From positions 11,730,059 through 11,794,058 of the forward strand of contig NC_049995.1 in NCBI RefSeq assembly GCF_000003815.2: a stretch of DNA of 64,000 bases. Direction: 5' to 3'. This DNA comes from Branchiostoma floridae. Taxonomy: Eukaryota; Chordata; Leptocardii; Amphioxiformes; Branchiostomatidae. A program made the position numbers and the translations under genes. Below the pieces are notes generated by a model. That model was given only the letters and a program-made list of their open reading frames with translations. It searched no databases and was not told the origin of the DNA. Of this stretch, positions 24,646 through 35,280 are shown in pieces. Position 1 is the stretch's first letter; every line of letters begins with the position of its first letter.

Positions 24646-27600
24646 ATGGCTGCCGCAGACCACGAAACCCACTCCAGCGCAGTTCGGTCTCGTTCCTACA
24701 AAGACGAGAGCTATCTACACGGTTTTCTTGGAACTGTGTGTGACTTACAGAAGGATGGGGTACTGCAGGATGTCGTCCTTGAAACCAAGGGCCGGCGGTT
24801 TCCCTGCCATCGGCTTGTTCTGTCCGCGGCCAGCCCCTACTTCAGGGCCATGTTTACAAGTGACATGGCGGAAAGTTGGCAGAAGACGGTTGTTTTACAG
24901 GTAGGGTTGGCGTGACGTGTAGCTAAAATAGAGTGAAGCAATGGCCGTTCAAATGTGCTATGTATTATAGAGAACACATCAAGCAGTAATTTAAAACTCT
25001 TGGTTAAACAAAACCAACAAATGTTTAACTTCCCCTCAATATATTCCTCGCTATGCCCCCCTCCCCACTAACTGACCTCTTTAGTATCTAGAGTTAAAGG
25101 TCAACTTTGCGGGCCACTCGTAATCATCATGAGCATCTGTCAACTTTGCGNNNNNNNNNNNNNNNNNNNNNNNNNNNNNNNNNNNNNNNNNNNNNNNNNN
25201 NNNNNNNNNNNNNNNNNNNNNNNNNNNNNNNNNNNNNNNNNNNNNNNNNNNNNNNNNNNNNNNNNNNNNNNNNNNNNNNNNNNNNNNNNNNNNNNNNNNN
25301 NNNNNNNNNNNNNNNNNNNNNNNNNNNNNNNNNNNNNNNNNNNNNNNNNNNNNAAGAATTGTATGTTGTACATGTATTGTTTTGCAGGGTATGGATGCAT
25401 GCATGTTTGGGGAGATCCTGAGTTACATCTACTCAGGAACCATCCATGTCTCCATGGACAAAGTGCAGCCCCTGTACCAGGCAGCCGACCTCCTCCAACT
25501 GGACTATGTGAGAGACACCTGCTGCAGCTACATGGCCATGAACGTGGAGCGCTCCACCTGTGTGGACCTGTACAAGTTTGCTGATGTCTCGTCTGTGGAC
25601 ATTGTCCGGAAATGTTGTCTGCAGTGGATCACCAGAAACTTTACTGAGGTTAGTCTTCATATTGGGTGGGACAATAAGCATGTTCAGGGTTCCAACTACG
25701 CATGTGTAGTGACAGGAATGCAGCTGATATGTCATGGGCTAAGGCCCCTAAGAATTTGCACATCAAGACATATTCTCAAGGAGAACTTTTACAAGCCAGA
25801 TCTTCAACTTTGACATATTATCCATAGTTTCTGTTGAAGCACATGCATACTGGGAACCATGGATGGGCTTATTGTCTAAAATAGCAATCGCATTTTTACT
25901 AGACTGTATGAGATAAAAGTGAATTACATGGAAATGAAGCTTGCAATGGAAAATAGATTCAGCATAACAAGAAATATTGTTAAAAGAAGACATTTTGAAC
26001 AATTTGTTCAAAGTCAGTTAAGCTAGCCATGTTTGTTACCATGTTTGTGAACAAAGGTTATGTGTGACCTCAGTGTAATATAACCAACTGCTGCTGTGCC
26101 TTGTGCCTACATACTTTGTGTTTTTGCTAAACTGGCTGTACATGTACAGATGCAAAGTAATCACTTCCCTTTTGATTGGACTTTAATCATATGAAAATGT
26201 TCTTGTATATCGAAACTGGATTAAGATACACATACCTATACCTCCACAGGTTGCCTCCAGCGAGGACTTTTTCAGCCTGAGTGTGAATCAGCTGACTGAG
26301 ATCATCAGCCATGATGAGCTGGATGTTAAAGAGGAGACAACAGTGTGGGAGGCTGTGGTGAGATGGGTGCAGCACAGCAGGGAGGGCAGGTGGGTGTCAG
26401 TGTTCTTCTGTTGGTACATAACTGTCTTTTATTGAGATGTAAGCTTGATTTTTCATCAAGCTGATAAGATACCAGACAATCAGCTACATCTGCCTCTACC
26501 CTGTTCCCTACAGACTCGACCATCTACCCAGCATCCTCCCTCACATCCGATTCAACCTGCTGACCTCAGACGACACGGCAGCCATCTTGGAACACCCCCT
26601 GGTCAATGAGGATCCTGGGAGTTCTGAGGTGATGAGGAATGTGGTACAGACAGGGAACTTCAACATGAAACCAAGGCTTGGGATGACCATGGAAATGGTT
26701 ATGCTGTCTGATATATCTGACACAGCGTATGTACATAATTCTTCGCTTCACTCTCTATGTCGAGAATAATCTTAGCAAAATGACAGTCCATACTTTGTGT
26801 TCCTGCAATACTAACTTTCACATTATCAGTCATGTAGGTAACCTCTGCATCTAATTCAAACTTATACTTGCTAAGCACCTTTATCCTAGACCACACGGCG
26901 TGATTTAATGAATGCCATTAGTGCATGTTGTGATACGTATACGTTTCCTAATCGGTTTTATTGACATTCTTTGATGTATTTGATTCAGGTCAGATGACCT
27001 CCTCTACATGAACCCACAGAATGGGATGTACATCACCTGCAGTTACGACTACCTTCCTGATTCCATAACTATGACAGTTACAAATGATAACAACATTTAC
27101 AAGCTCGAAAATGAGCAGGAGGATTATTATCAGTTGTCAATGTTCAAGTACAACCATGCAGAGAACGTATTTGAACATGCTGGTATGTCTTCAGTATCTA
27201 TGTTCCGGAGAGAGTACTCAGGTTTATCATCTCACTGGGATCATTTCCTTGTTGAAGTTGACCAGATTCTATATTACGGTGCTGCTGATCTGGGAGAAGG
27301 CAGTGCATCGGTGCGGATGAGAAAGTACAATCGACACTCGGACAAATGGGAGCAATGTTCACAGCTGAAGCTTGAAGGAACTTGGCGCTTCAGTACGGCA
27401 TTGTCTTGTGGTCCGCACCTCTATATCCTCATGGACTCAGCAATGTATCGCTACGACCCACGCCAGGACTGTTGGTGCAAGCGGGCTCCACCGAATATCA
27501 CAGCTCGTTACTCAACTTTCACAACCGTTGCCATGGGAACAGAGATTTTCTGCTCAGATTTTGACTTCACTCAGACTATGGTGTACGACTCAGAATCAGA

Positions 27601-27904
27601 CCGCTGGCAGAAACTGCAAGGCTGGCCAAACCTAGAAAACCGTAGTGTCTATTGTACTCCGAGTCTTTTTGTGCTGGAAAACGAGCTGCACATATTGTTG
27701 GAAGTCTATGGCAAACAAGGTCCATCAACAGACTATCTCGTATATGTGTACGACAGGGCTACCGATGCCTGGAGAGACTTGAAGGCCATTCTGCCTAATA
27801 AGGAGTATTATGCACCTAATCCCATGTGCCCCGTGGTACGTATGTACCTACCATACCTTAAGGGGGCGCAAAAACACATCACGTCTTACGCTTATCAGCG
27901 TTAA
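24646..27904 (+). CDS. BTB-BACK-Kelch (KLHL-like) protein, copy 5
   Basis: Predicted exons are 24646-24900, 25388-25648, 26250-26389, 26514-26726 and 26989-27904, giving 594 aa. BTB has [19 protein letters not shown] and [12 protein letters not shown] starts VASSEDFFSLSVNQL with [17 protein letters not shown]. The propeller shows YNRHSDKW, YDPRQDCW, YDSESDRW and YDRATDAW, and the C terminus (KGAQKHITSYAYQR) is nearly the same as in copy 1. Intron 1 contains an assembly gap (25151-25353) that does not touch exons. It is the last copy in the window. Predicted role: Cullin-3 substrate adaptor with unknown target. Confidence 0.92.
25151..25353. other. Assembly gap (203 N)
   Basis: Run of N inside intron 1 of copy 5. 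Apparent reading frames across it are meaningless. Confidence 0.99.
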
Positions 27905-28334
27905 TGTGCAGGATAAAGACGCACAGAGTACAGAGCAGTACAGTCTTTTTCATGACATATGGATATAAAGACTACAGGACAGGACTGTTCAACGACATTT
28001 AGTTTAGATCTCGGGTTTTGCTGAATATTCTACATTATGGGATAGATGTTCTATATTTCAAAGTTTGGTACTTCCTTTTTTTTTATATAGATAAGAGACT
28101 GAACTAGGGATTTGTGTCGTTAAATCTATTTATGTTTGTATCATTTTTACTTAGATAGGAGATATTTTAAGGTCTTCTATCCTTTCAAGGAGTTCTTAGT
28201 TAAAACATTTATGATTTGTGTCATGATAAGTTTTATATAAGTTTGTTTTCAATTGACAAGCAAGTCAAGCAAAAAGTTGCATGTTTGTCAGTTTAATGTT
28301 CATTCTAATGTAAGTTACCCAATGTTACAATAAA
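27905..28334 (+). other. 3' UTR of copy 5 with poly(A) signal
   Basis: Non-coding sequence after the stop, with AATAAA at 28329-28334. The first part resembles the 3' UTR of copy 1. Confidence 0.6.
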
Positions 28335-28510
28335 CCGACTCTTAACTTGGATGTTACTGTTTCATAACCTTAACCTATGAACAGCTTTTTCAAACAAAGC
28401 AGTCCGTTGCATAAAACAACTAAGACTTCCGAACATTACAACGTTACATGGTTTCTCATCTGACCGATCGACCACATACAAAAAAAAACAAGTGCTTTAA
28501 AAAAAGCTGT

Positions 28511-29276
28511 ACCTTGCCGGGTAGTAGGGATTTCGTCAGGAAAAGGTACCTCGGCGCTTCACCAGTGTTCATCAGTTAACATGAGGATCACATCAAAATA
28601 ATCAGAGACAACCACAGAGTTCCACATGTCGCCCCCCTCCCACCCCAATTTTTGTACGGGAAAGCTTTAGTGACTTCTCCAGCTGCCAATCCAGTCTCAA
28701 ATCTATTTTTCACACAATACAAACTCTATCAAGAACATTCATAGTCACAAATGTCTTTAAAATGTACTTACCTGGCTACTAGACCGGAGGTTTGCGGCTA
28801 TTTTTTTGTTTCATGTTGTTGCAATGTACAAAGAGCGACACCTAGCGACTTCAGTATGAAATGCAGCAAAAATCCCCAAGTGTAGGGAAATTTACCTCAT
28901 TAACATAATCTATGTCAGATAAATTATTGGCACAATAAACCGGTATTGTAAAACTTTTTGACCCACAATGAGTATGCATTATTCTTTATTACAAAATAAA
29001 TTCCTTCTGATGCAATTTTTGATATATCTTTATGATAAACATGGGTTAAAGCGTAGATTTATTAACGCTGGACCACATACGTCTAAAATACAGTTTTAAT
29101 ATTGGCCTGCAATGTACCCTTGTCTAACTAAGCCATAAAATTGGGCAAAGAGAAAAGGGCCTTTGGAAGGGCCTTTGGAAGGGCTGGGTTAACATTGAAC
29201 CATTGATTGAACCATTGATTGAACCATGTAAAGATCGGGCCTCATTACCTTGCCGGGCTAAGGCCCGGCAAGGTAA
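28511..29276. mobile_element. Candidate TIR element ended by TACCTTGCCGGG
   Basis: TACCTTGCCGGG at 28511 is matched by CCCGGCAAGGTA ending at 29276. The right end is itself a hairpin: TACCTTGCCGGGC, 4-nt loop, GCCCGGCAAGGTA (29247-29276). Near the right end short direct repeats occur (GGCCTTTGGAAGG twice, CATTGATTGAAC twice). No protein is seen. An alternative is a chance pairing with the local hairpin. Confidence 0.4.
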
Positions 29277-29390
29277 AAAAACCTTTAAAGTTTTTTACTA
29301 TAGCTAGTTGGGCATTTATTTACTCAAAAATCAACTCTGAAGTTATCTGCACGTAAAATAGAATCATCCTACCAGTGTTGAATTAAGGGT

Positions 29391-29559
29391 TAATGACCCG
29401 CCCCGAGGTGTATATGGTGTCATAACGCCTGGTCCTTTGCTATAACCACCGAATAAAACCACCGAGTGAGCGAAGCGAACGAGGTGGTTTTATGAGGTGG
29501 TTATAGCAAAGGACCAGGCGTTATGAAACCATGTACACCGAGGAACAGGCGGGTCATTA
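29391..29559. mobile_element. Fully palindromic MITE-like element
   Basis: TAATGACCCG at 29391 pairs with CGGGTCATTA ending at 29559. Most of the 169 bp folds into one long hairpin, with long paired blocks such as AACGCCTGGTCCTTTGCTAT / ATAGCAAAGGACCAGGCGTT. The centre is about 29475. A diverged half copy lies at 12640-12830. Confidence 0.65.
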
Positions 29560-29755
29560 ACGTTATTATCATATAGCCTACCCAAAATTGCAAACTCTTG
29601 TACAACGCATAGATCCCTTGATACTATACGTGTGAATTCTTTTGTCGAATATCAGATATTCACTTTTGTTCTTTGTGACATACATTTGTAAGAAGATTAA
29701 ATATTGCATTTTGAAACCAACATTTCCACAGATAATATTCGAAACATTGCAGTCT

Positions 29756-30434
29756 NNNNNNNNNNNNNNNNNNNNNNNNNNNNNNNNNNNNNNNNNNNNN
29801 NNNNNNNNNNNNNNNNNNNNNNNNNNNNNNNNNNNNNNNNNNNNNNNNNNNNNNNNNNNNNNNNNNNNNNNNNNNNNNNNNNNNNNNNNNNNNNNNNNNN
29901 NNNNNNNNNNNNNNNNNNNNNNNNNNNNNNNNNNNNNNNNNNNNNNNNNNNNNNNNNNNNNNNNNNNNNNNNNNNNNNNNNNNNNNNNNNNNNNNNNNNN
30001 NNNNNNNNNNNNNNNNNNNNNNNNNNNNNNNNNNNNNNNNNNNNNNNNNNNNNNNNNNNNNNNNNNNNNNNNNNNNNNNNNNNNNNNNNNNNNNNNNNNN
30101 NNNNNNNNNNNNNNNNNNNNNNNNNNNNNNNNNNNNNNNNNNNNNNNNNNNNNNNNNNNNNNNNNNNNNNNNNNNNNNNNNNNNNNNNNNNNNNNNNNNN
30201 NNNNNNNNNNNNNNNNNNNNNNNNNNNNNNNNNNNNNNNNNNNNNNNNNNNNNNNNNNNNNNNNNNNNNNNNNNNNNNNNNNNNNNNNNNNNNNNNNNNN
30301 NNNNNNNNNNNNNNNNNNNNNNNNNNNNNNNNNNNNNNNNNNNNNNNNNNNNNNNNNNNNNNNNNNNNNNNNNNNNNNNNNNNNNNNNNNNNNNNNNNNN
30401 NNNNNNNNNNNNNNNNNNNNNNNNNNNNNNNNNN
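29756..30434. other. Assembly gap (679 N)
   Basis: Run of N. No feature can be called across it. Confidence 0.99.
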
Positions 30435-30660
30435 TGCACGCTCCGTATTTCTCCACTCGCCCATTCTCCAGTTTGTCGAGTTCGTTCGTATCAGGCGCTA
30501 AATCTCTGCCGGCTTTCCTGAGGTATTCCGGGATCCCTGTGCTTCACAGCTCTTGAGAATCTCGTTCACTACGAACCCAGACACGACTTCTCCGAAGAAA
30601 GGTAGCATTTTGGTCCTCCAGCGCCATGACCGCTACTCGATGGCGGACCGTGGTGTTATT
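30435..30660 (-). other. GC-richer segment beside the gap, possible gene end or first exon (unresolved)
   Basis: The minus strand starts an ATG-led frame near 30627 (MALEDQNATFLRRSRVWVRS) that stops after 27 codons. A second frame reads GFVVNEILKSCEAQGSRN and also stops. Composition is unlike the A/T-rich flanks, so it may be part of an exon or an element end whose rest lies in the gap. I do not recognise the protein. Confidence 0.25.
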
Positions 30661-31560
30661 GTCGTCTGAACTTGAATGGGCGGGGGTGCAAATAATTTTA
30701 TTTTCCATTTACAGTTTAAATTGGACATGACTTGAAATAGATTTTATTGTCTTAAGTATTATAGGTAATTCAATGTTGTTTTAAGACAGCAAATGTTTTC
30801 TTTGAACAAAGAAACACGCACTACCGATGTTAATAGAGGGAGCCATCCCCCCTGCCATGCCTGTACTTATTCCTCTATCTTGGCAGATGGATGATTCCTG
30901 GATATCTCATTCTGATTGGCCAGCGTCCTGTTTGTCTGTCCTCCTGATTGGTTTAAACTTTCAAAAGTTTTATCACATATGTGATAATCAAAAATTTAAT
31001 GCAGGGCTGTTACGGCGTCATAACCAGCATGAAATGGGGCCTTCTGATTGGCCCACGTCCCCTGGCTATATGATAATATCGGTTATTCGCATGTAATAGT
31101 TGCCATCCTTCCGTCTTAATTATTCTCCGTTCTACTATATGTAAGAACATAACTGATTAGTGAACATAAGGAAGTTGAATAAAAGTACAAATCCCGTTCC
31201 ATTGTCTCTTGTGTGATAGGTGCACAATATTATACTGGCCGTACAAAGGCTAGGTCACAGGTCAGTTTTATTTTCTTGACATAATAGGTCACAATAATTT
31301 TGTATACTAGTATATATTTGAAAGAATGGCCCAGGACGAGCAGAAAGGATTTCTTTCTAATGCATGTCCGGTAAACCACATGACGTAACTCACCAGTGTG
31401 TTACGGCATGTTAAGCGTTAATGGAGTCCTATGGGACATACCGTATGCACCCCCATACGGACTTTTAGATCATTTTGTTTTCGTACAAAGGCTAACAAAA
31501 GTAGCTAACAATATACAGTCTTAGTCTGAAAATTGCAACAAAAAACAACAGTAATTTTTA
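30661..31560. other. Non-coding region with CCAAT-type motifs and an 18-bp palindrome
   Basis: No gene is recognised. Three TGATTGG boxes (30912, 30947, 31044) and a perfect palindrome TTATCACATATGTGATAA (30970-30987) are present. They could be chance motifs or an element fragment. Confidence 0.35.
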
Positions 31561-31574
31561 AGTAATGGATGGCA

Positions 31575-31995
31575 GAAGTGAAAATGAAGTACTGTGGGCA
31601 CATACTCTGCACACCATACCAAATTTCAGGACATTTGATTTTGAAATATATATTTGCTGTCAAAAATGGCCAAGTATCACCAAATACCTCATTTTAAAAG
31701 TGTTGCATGCAAACACTGTTGATTGGGTCCAATGGGCATGTGTCTAATGCGCCTCTGTAACCAAATTTCAGGTCATTGGGTTGTAATACTGAGGCACAGG
31801 GGCAAAAAAAATATTTTTGGTCTACAAATGACCAAAAATACTAAATAACGTCTTTTTAAGGCCTTTATATAAAAAAAAGGGAAAAAGAACGTCTATTTAC
31901 TATCTCTAACCCAATGCCAAATTTCAGGTCATTTTGCCCCAAACTAAAATGTTGAATCCATTAGATTTGACAGGAGTAGGAAAAGACGAAACACG
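31575..31995 (+). repeat. Interspersed repeat of the 'AAATTTCAGGTCATT' family
   Basis: Phrases such as CCAAATTTCAGGTCATT (31761, 31917) followed by GGTTGTAATACTGAGG and a terminal GATTTGACAGGAG (31966) recur in the same order at 43580-44140. Non-coding, family unnamed. Confidence 0.55.
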
Positions 31996-32376
31996 ACAAA
32001 AATAATATCCATGTTTGGATTGAAATATAAAAATCCAGAAAGACTGTCGGATAATAGTTTATGGGCCTGAGGACATATTGCTACCATCTAAGTTGTCAAA
32101 TTCATGTATAAATATTGGGTACCTCTGAAATAGTGTGGGCGGAACGTACCAATAATGGGTAAGCAGGCATTAGATGACCTTTCACCCCATAGTGCCAGTC
32201 ACCTTTCACCCCTTGCTGCCCCAGACAGACGCTTGCAGGAGGATTGTGCGGAGCACTGGAAGCAGGTAAGAACGAGATTTACGTACAAAAGAACTGCATT
32301 ATTATGAACTGAAGTGGGTAGAGGTCATTTCTATGGTATGTGGGGCAAAACTATGAAAACCTCTCCCTCCTTTTTC

Positions 32377-32577
32377 AGCACTGGAACCCAGTGCTGAAGA
32401 TGGCGTCAGCACTGGATTTCCAGTGCTGAATGTTCGTCAGCACTGGATATCCAGTGCTGACGCGCTCTCAGCACTCGAAACCCAGGGTTCAGCACATGGA
32501 CACCGAGTGCTGACAAACATGCAGAACTGGATATATAGTGCTGACGAACATTCAGCACTGGAAACCGAGTGCTGAGA
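32377..32577. repeat. Dyad repeat array, block A (TCAGCACTGG / CCAGTGCTGA)
   Basis: About seven units of roughly 25 bp, spaced about 30 bp apart. Each is an inverted repeat TCAGCACTGG-n4-CCAGTGCTGA or a decayed form. The central four bases vary (AACC, ATTT, ATAT). The units could form short hairpins or be protein-binding sites. Confidence 0.8.
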
Positions 32578-32767
32578 GATCGGGAGACTCTGAGATATAC
32601 AGTAATTTGGAATTACGATACGTCCTTTGCCCTACTACTAAAACTTAAGACATTGCTGGATTATAAACGTCACCTATGGCAGACCTCATCCTGTTGGAAG
32701 TTCAGCGGCGCCTCTTCAACGACAACAACAACGAGGAGGCAGGCTGAAGTCTGCCTCACAGCACCCC

Positions 32768-32788
32768 GGCCCTTTTCAGGGCCACCCA
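32768..32788 (+). promoter_or_regulatory. Histone-type mRNA 3' end stem-loop, apparently orphan
   Basis: GGCCCT-TTTC-AGGGCC followed by ACCCA is a perfect match to the replication-dependent histone 3' stem-loop (6-bp stem, 4-nt loop) bound by SLBP. No histone coding sequence is found just upstream; the short frame before it (MADLILLEVQRRLFNDNNN, ending in TGA near 32747) is not a histone C terminus. It may mark a histone-gene relic or an unusual transcript end. Confidence 0.55.
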
Positions 32789-32799
32789 AATCTTTCCCA

Positions 32800-33056
32800 A
32801 AAGGGCTATATCTATCACAATCACACAATAAAGTTGCTTATTGTTATAATGACAGCTATCCCTTAAACACCTCTTACACATATACATATATCTACCTTTC
32901 AATTACACATGTACAACGAATAAAATACACAACTTTACACGAAGTTTTCTTTGCACGAAGTAACTTTAGTCAAATTTGCCCTTTTACTAGTACCGCTATC
33001 AGTACTTTATAAAAAAATGTGCAATAAAGGTCTTCATTCATTCATTCATTCATTTT
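32800..33056 (+). mobile_element. Probable retroelement 3' tail with (ATTC)n
   Basis: AATAAA-type signals (near 32827 and 33022) are followed by CATTCATTCATTCATTC at 33035-33053, which resembles the simple-repeat tail of a non-LTR or SINE element. The flanks 32865-32965 and 33080-33152 are similar to each other (both end in TTTTCTTTGCACGAA), which suggests a local duplication. Confidence 0.35.
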
Positions 33057-33182
33057 ATAAATGATATATATCCCTTATACAGTATACATATATTCAATTA
33101 AATAACGAATGGATAGCACAACTACAATTTTCTTTGCACGAAATAACTTATCTTTCCTTCGAATTTACGTCTTGTACCCCTC

Positions 33183-33694
33183 TCAGCACTGGGAGATTCC
33201 AGTGCTGGAAGGACGTCAGCACTGGTTCGCACATCGTTCCAGTCCTTTAAAGACGTCAGCACTCGTTTTCCAGTGCTGAAGATTTCACAGCACTGGTTTT
33301 CTAGTGCTGAAGTGTCCTCGAGCACTGGTAGTGCGGAAGGCGAGGTTTTTGTATATCAGCACTCGGTTCCAGTGCTGACGGCGATTTCAGCACTGGGTAA
33401 CCAGTGCTGAATGACCTTTGACCTGACCCGGCCCCGACATCCCCGTATTTCAGCACTGGTAACCGAGTGCTGGCGGCAGTTCAGCACTGGAAAACGAGTG
33501 CTGACAGAAGTTCAGCACTGGAAAACGAGTGCTGAAAGAAATTCAGCACTGGAAAACCAGTGCTGAGGGAGTTTCAGCACTCGAACAAGGCCGATCAGCA
33601 CTGGAAAACGAGTGCTGAAAGAATTTCAGCACTTGAAAACCAGTGCTGAGGCCGTTCAGACAATTGATTCAGCACTGGAACACCAGTGCGGAAG
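33183..33694. repeat. Dyad repeat array, block B (TCAGCACTGG / CCAGTGCTGA)
   Basis: About fifteen further units of the block A dyad repeat, most 30-33 bp apart. Many carry one mismatch at a fixed stem position, with CGAG or CTCG on one arm instead of CCAG or CTGG. Non-coding. Block A and block B are separated by about 600 bp holding the histone-like stem-loop and an (ATTC)n tail. Confidence 0.85.
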
Positions 33695-33964
33695 GCGAGG
33701 TTTTCGTAGACTTGCGTATGTGGGCTACATTAGACGGAAATGTAAGACTTTCCGGGGCGACGAAAATGTGGAAGGGGAGGGGGGCATCTTTACCTTCACG
33801 GAAACAAAGGAAAACATTGTTTTTGATCCGTTTCTTTTAAATCGTCTCCAAAGCACAAATAATGAAGTGAGCAGACAGCTGTCACCATGGTTACTGGAGT
33901 TGTAGCAGACAACCTGTGGTGTTCGGCCACATGTATCAAGTATTTATAACTTAAAGGACAGAGC

Positions 33965-33965
<1 letters not shown>

Positions 33966-34001
<36 letters not shown>

Positions 34002-34770
34002 CCTTGTTTAACGTCTATTTCACCGCTAGACATGGTCTCTTGGTGCTTTTTCTGCTAGGTGCTCTTTTGGTTTGTTGACCTCGCTGGTGCTTGTACTCTG
34101 GTACTTTGCATATGCGTGTTTGGGGTGTTTATTCTTGCTCGGCAAACCTTCTCGTGTCTTCAATGTATTTGGCGAACGCCAAAATTACATCCTCTTGTTT
34201 GCTTCGTTCGTCAGGTCGCTTCGCATTCCTGCTAGGGATACAACATCTATTGTTCTTTCCTGTTGAGGGATTCCGTGGTCTTCATATATGCTATCAATTT
34301 CCTTCACTAGGCGTTGTCTGGTACTCTCGTATTTTGGGCATTCATACATGTAATGGTTTATGCTTTCCCTTGTACTGCATGTGCTACAGTCTGATGTTGT
34401 CATGGGGTCAATCCAGTTTCTGTAGGCGTTAAGTTCCGTGTGACCGCTCACGAGCTGGTTTATGGAGATCTGAGTCGTTCTTAACCCCCATGTGCTGCAT
34501 TTTTTCTTCAGACTCGTGCTGGCTTTCTGCATATGGCTGTTAGTTGTTTGGTTTTCTCTTCTTCTCTGCCATCTTTCTGCTGCTTGTTCTTCTATGTGTT
34601 TCATTACTTGTTGTTTAGTCCATGCCGTGTTGATCTCTGTGTGTTTAGCCTCCTCTGCAGCTAGCTTAGCTTGCCTATCTGCCCTCTACCCCCATGTGTC
34701 CTGGGCACCATTCAATTTGTATGTTGTGTCCTTTCTGCTGGATTTGCTTGAAGGGCTAGATTATGAAATT
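33966..34770 (-). mobile_element. Non-LTR retrotransposon 3' fragment with RNase H and zinc-knuckle tail (I-clade-like)
   Basis: On the minus strand an RNase H end is visible (IEWCPGHMGVEG, then after a frame shift ADRQAKLAAEEAKH). It is followed by the typical post-RNase H domain: QLVSGHTELNAYRNWI, CSTCSTRESINHYMYECP and RQRLVKEI, stopping at 34185. The 3' end runs into an (AAC)n tail on that strand, seen as (GTT)n at 33966-34000. 5'-truncated and frameshifted, so inactive. Clade assignment is by domain order and tail type only. Confidence 0.8.
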
Positions 34771-34809
34771 CATATGTGTTTTTGTAAGATTATACAGGTC
34801 TTGTCTTAG

Positions 34810-35280
34810 GCGGCCAGTCTACCCGCTAAAAGCTACAGATAGATCTACCCAACATGCCGCTGGGGTTACTTGGTCATTGGGAGAGTCTACTGTAAAACTT
34901 GTGGCGCTTTTATGAGGGTTGATTTGCTGTAAGCTGTAGCCAATCACAAAATGCTCGGGGCTAAAATAACACAGCTGTAAATTTTGTGACGATAAAAAAA
35001 TACTCCCTTCTTGGAAATTAAGTACTTATTGTATCATCTTTATCACCTCCTGTCGCTATATAGTGAACGTGAGTAGTATATTGAAAAAATAATTATTATA
35101 TTTGTTAATTGCAAAAAGACAACAAACAGAAAAAGAAAACAACACCTAATGGTAAATAGCTTCTTAGACGACACCATGTAACGGTAAATGTTATGTGTTT
35201 GCTTTCAATTATCTACTTTCAATTCGTCTATTCAAGGAGGTAAATTTTAACCTCCTTGGTCTATTTCATTCTATTCCATT
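34810..35280. other. Spacer upstream of zinc-finger gene, no gene seen
   Basis: A/T-rich sequence with no recognised gene. CCATTAG ending at 35281, just before the ATG at 35290, could be a splice acceptor of a 5' UTR exon. Confidence 0.4.

Noticed and set aside
29578-30556. Long frames of 255-304 residues across the gap
   Set aside because: Almost all residues are unknown because of the N run.
32569-33012. 147-aa frame overlapping the histone-type stem-loop
   Set aside because: Low-complexity composition, covers dyad repeats and a retroelement tail, and resembles no histone.
32377-33694. CRISPR-like array
   Set aside because: Spacing is regular, but the spacers are very short, the repeats are variable dyads, and the DNA is animal with no cas genes.
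33966-34000. (GTT)n as an independent microsatellite
   Set aside because: It directly follows the 3' end of the minus-strand retrotransposon and is better read as its (AAC)n tail.
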